Of a stretch of DNA of 64,000 nt, positions 61,909-64,000 are shown one piece after another. The DNA comes from Frigoribacterium sp. PvP032 (lineage in GTDB: Bacteria > Actinomycetota > Actinomycetes > Actinomycetales > Microbacteriaceae). Where the stretch lies: assembly GCF_017833035.1 (NCBI RefSeq), contig NZ_JAFIBM010000001.1, positions 1,736,001 through 1,800,000 on the forward strand, read 5' to 3'. The notes below the pieces were generated by a model. The model did not search any database, was not told the DNA's origin, and was given only the letters and a program-made list of their open reading frames with translations. A program made the translations under genes and the position numbers. Each line of letters starts with the position of its first letter. The stretch's first letter is position 1.

Positions 61909-64000
61909 GGGCGCCGACCCAGGTCGACGTCCGCTGGGCGGCGCCGGCCGGCGCGTCGTGGGTGGTCCTCGTCGTCGTGCTGCCGCGCCCCGACCTGCAC
62001 GTCGCCGTCAGCGTCCTGCTCCTCCTCGTCGGGGCTGCGGCCCTGGCCGGGGCCGTCGTCCTCGGCAGCCGGGCACGGCGCCTGACGTCCTCGACGCTGC
62101 CTCGTTCGTCGTCGCCGTCGTCGGTGCCGCCGTCCTCGCCGTCGCCGCCGTCCTCGTCCTCGCGCTCGCGTGTCGTCCCGGCGGCGGCCCTGCTCGCTCT
62201 CGTGGCCGTCGTCGCGGGGCTGGTGCTCGCGGGTGCAGCCGTGCGACAGCACGTCCGCTACCCGGAGGCGCTGGTCGGGCTGGTGGGGCACTCGGCCGAG
62301 CTGCACGGGACGGCGCAGGGCCGCGTGGTGCCGGGCACGCGCGCCGTGCAGGTGGCGGTCCGCGAGGTCGTCGTCGCGGACGACGTCGTGTGGCGCGGCC
62401 GGGCCTCGTTCCTCCTCCTGGGGCCTCGACTCCCTGCGGGGGCGACCGTCGAGGTGGGGCAGGAGCTGTCCGTCCGGGTCTCCGTGCTCCCTGTCGAGGC
62501 TGGGGACGACGTCGCGTTCGTCGCGGCTGTGCGGGGCCAGGTCGTCCCCGGGGTGCGACCCTCGGGGGCCTCCGGGTTCGCCGACTCGGTGCGCTCCGAC
62601 TTCCGTGCCGTCACCGCCGACCTGCCGGGCGACGGCGGGAGCCTGCTGCCGGGGCTCGCCCTCGGCGACACGTCCGCCGTCGGCGACGACCTCGACGAGG
62701 CGATGAAGGCGTCCTCGCTCTCGCACCTGACCGCGGTCTCCGGGTCGAACTGCGCCGTGCTCGTGGCCCTCGTGGTGCTCGTCGGCGGGGCGCTCGGCGT
62801 GCCGCGTCTGGTGCGCCTCGTGCTCGCTGCGGCGATGCTGCTCGCGTTCCTCGGCCTCGTCACCCCCGAGCCGAGCATCGTCCGCGCCTCGGTGATGGCC
62901 CTGGTCGTGCTCGCGCACCTCGCGGCGGCCCGGCCCGTGTCGGGCCTCCCCGTCGTCGCGCTGGCGCTGACGGGCCTGCTCGTCGTCGACCCGTGGCTGG
63001 CCCGCGACCTGGGGTTCGCGCTCTCCGTGCTCGCAACGGCCGGGCTCGTCGTGCTGGCGGCGCCGCTGGCCGACGCGCTCGCCCGCGTCGTCCCACGTCC
63101 GCTGGCGGCGGTGCTGGCGGTGCCGAGCGCCGCCCAGCTCGCGTGCCAGCCGGTGCTGCTGCTGCTCGACCCGCGCGTGCCGGTGCACGGCGTCGTGGCG
63201 AACGTGCTGGCCGAGCCGGCCGCGCCCCTCGCGACCGTGGGCGGGCTCGTCGTCTGTGCGACCGCCTCCTGGGCGCCGGGTCTCGCGGAGTTCGTCGCGC
63301 GTGTCGCGTGGGTGCCGGCCACGTGGGTCGGCGCCGTGGCCCGCTCCGTCGCGTCGTGGCCGTTCGCGCGCGTCGACTGGCCAGGCGGGGCCACGGGCGT
63401 CGTCGTCCTGGCCGGGTTCTCCCTCCTCGTGGCCGGGGCGGTGCTGGCACGGTCGGAGGGGCCGTTACGGCGGGTGGCGGTCGTCCTGCTCGTCGGCGCG
63501 CTCGTGGTCGGCGGCGGCGTCGTGACGGGCGTCCGCACGGGGGAGCGGAGCGCCGTGCCCGACGACTGGACCATCGCCCAGTGCGACGTCGGGCAGGGCG
63601 ACGCGGTCCTCATCCGGAGCGCCGGCCAGGTCGCCCTCGTGGACGTGGGCGACGACGAGGAGGCGCTCGGCGGCTGCCTCCGCCGGTTCGGGGTCGACCG
63701 GGTCGACCTCCTGGTGCTCACGCACTTCGACACGGACCACGTCGGGGCCGTCGACGTGGTGACGGGTCGGGTCGGCCGGGCGGTGGTCGGGCCCGCCGAG
63801 AGCCCGGCGGACGATCGGCTCGTCGACGAGCTGGTCGCCGGGGGCGCCGACGTCGTCGAGGGCACAGCCGACGTGGGGGGAGTCCTCGGCGCGCTCGGCT
63901 GGAGCGTGCTCTGGCCGGCCGGCACGGGCGCAGCCGCAGCGGGCAACGACGCGAGCGTCGTCGTCCTGTGGCGGCCCCTGCCCGGCTGCGCGACGGGCTG
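61905..64000 (+). CDS. comEC: ComEC/Rec2 DNA uptake channel (partial, runs past the window end)
   Basis: At least 698 codons are inside the window, frame-open to base 64000. Early helices (about 1-75) lead to the OB-like region; the competence core shows SSLSHLTAVSGSNCAVLVALVVL, a polytopic membrane domain, and near residue 560 the beta-lactamase-like domain with WTIAQCDVGQGDAVLIRS and LTHFDTDHVGAVD (HxDxDH metal motif). GTG 61905 overlaps the comEA stop (GTGA). Ser/Pro-rich loop near residues 65-85 is unusual in length. Together with ComEA it could take up DNA or serve nuclease functions. Confidence 0.92.
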   Translation, partial: MRAPTQVDVRWAAPAGASWVVLVVVLPRPDLHVAVSVLLLLVGAAALAGAVVLGSRARRLTSSTLPRSSSPSSVPPSSPSPPSSSSRSRVVPAAALLALVAVVAGLVLAGAAVRQHVRYPEALVGLVGHSAELHGTAQGRVVPGTRAVQVAVREVVVADDVVWRGRASFLLLGPRLPAGATVEVGQELSVRVSVLPVEAGDDVAFVAAVRGQVVPGVRPSGASGFADSVRSDFRAVTADLPGDGGSLLPGLALGDTSAVGDDLDEAMKASSLSHLTAVSGSNCAVLVALVVLVGGALGVPRLVRLVLAAAMLLAFLGLVTPEPSIVRASVMALVVLAHLAAARPVSGLPVVALALTGLLVVDPWLARDLGFALSVLATAGLVVLAAPLADALARVVPRPLAAVLAVPSAAQLACQPVLLLLDPRVPVHGVVANVLAEPAAPLATVGGLVVCATASWAPGLAEFVARVAWVPATWVGAVARSVASWPFARVDWPGGATGVVVLAGFSLLVAGAVLARSEGPLRRVAVVLLVGALVVGGGVVTGVRTGERSAVPDDWTIAQCDVGQGDAVLIRSAGQVALVDVGDDEEALGGCLRRFGVDRVDLLVLTHFDTDHVGAVDVVTGRVGRAVVGPAESPADDRLVDELVAGGADVVEGTADVGGVLGALGWSVLWPAGTGAAAAGNDASVVVLWRPLPGCATG

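Overview
The window is chromosomal DNA from a very high-GC actinobacterium. The best guess is a member of Microbacteriaceae (Frigoribacterium/Curtobacterium/Clavibacter type); the genus cannot be fixed by eye. The evidence is strong G/C at third codon positions, many GTG starts, many leaderless genes (a TANNNT box 5-8 bases before the start codon), an actinobacterial-type LexA box, an LAFTG-type sortase signal, and the gene order nusA-ylxR-infB-rbfA. I found no rRNA, tRNA, insertion sequence, prophage or CRISPR array.

Layout. 1-1878: end of a methionine-type ABC transporter (binding-protein tail, metN, metI). 1908-7193: six tightly overlapping genes of a MoxR ATPase / DUF58 / von Willebrand A membrane system. 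7261-18370: translation and RNA block (proS, nusA, ylxR, infB, rbfA, truB, ribF), with a minus-strand mutY, a degenerate P-loop protein and two small membrane proteins inserted. 18395-25220: NAD-binding/DUF2867 protein, small membrane proteins, an SGNH hydrolase, a Stealth-type phosphotransferase, a Nudix hydrolase and an MpaB-like oxygenase; this part also holds an extragenic repeat locus (20397-20775) and a large palindrome (24307-24378). 25413-31058: secreted GH92 mannosidase, cyclic-nucleotide-type phosphodiesterase, zinc alcohol/formaldehyde dehydrogenase. 31227-36605: ribosomal proteins L27 and L21, a putative winged-helix protein, an aldehyde dehydrogenase with its DUF779 partner and a GAF-type regulator, and a small DksA-like protein. 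36602-41165: Xi-class glutathione-transferase-like reductase and error-prone polymerase DnaE2 under a perfect LexA box. 41312-47394: FUSC-like membrane protein, zwf, GH15 hydrolase, a PnuC-like vitamin transporter behind an FMN riboswitch, and a small DUF6504-like gene with a second LexA box. 47467-51793: hipBA-type toxin-antitoxin, App1-like phosphatase, HMCES/YedK-like protein, TetR regulator. 51936-55253: complete opuC-type osmolyte ABC operon. 55312-61049: DedA protein, divergent pabC/pabB, leuS. 61147-64000: comEA and the first part of comEC, which runs off the window.

How the genes work together. Three themes stand out. First, DNA damage tolerance: dnaE2 and the DUF6504-like gene each have a LexA box, and mutY and an HMCES-like AP-site protein are also present. 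Second, flavin supply: ribF makes FMN and FAD, and an FMN riboswitch controls the PnuC-like transporter, which is therefore more probably a riboflavin importer (RibM/PnuX) than a nicotinamide riboside importer. Third, envelope and osmotic functions: opuC, Stealth, GH92, DedA and the MoxR-vWA system. Regulation is strikingly compact. About fifteen genes appear to start at the transcription start point, and pabB and pabC face away from each other with promoter and start codons interlocked within 13 bases. No wholly new gene system is evident. The least explained items are a chain of three tiny ORFs before infB, the palindrome between the Nudix and MpaB genes, the 40-base tandem array, and a degenerate P-loop protein beside mutY.
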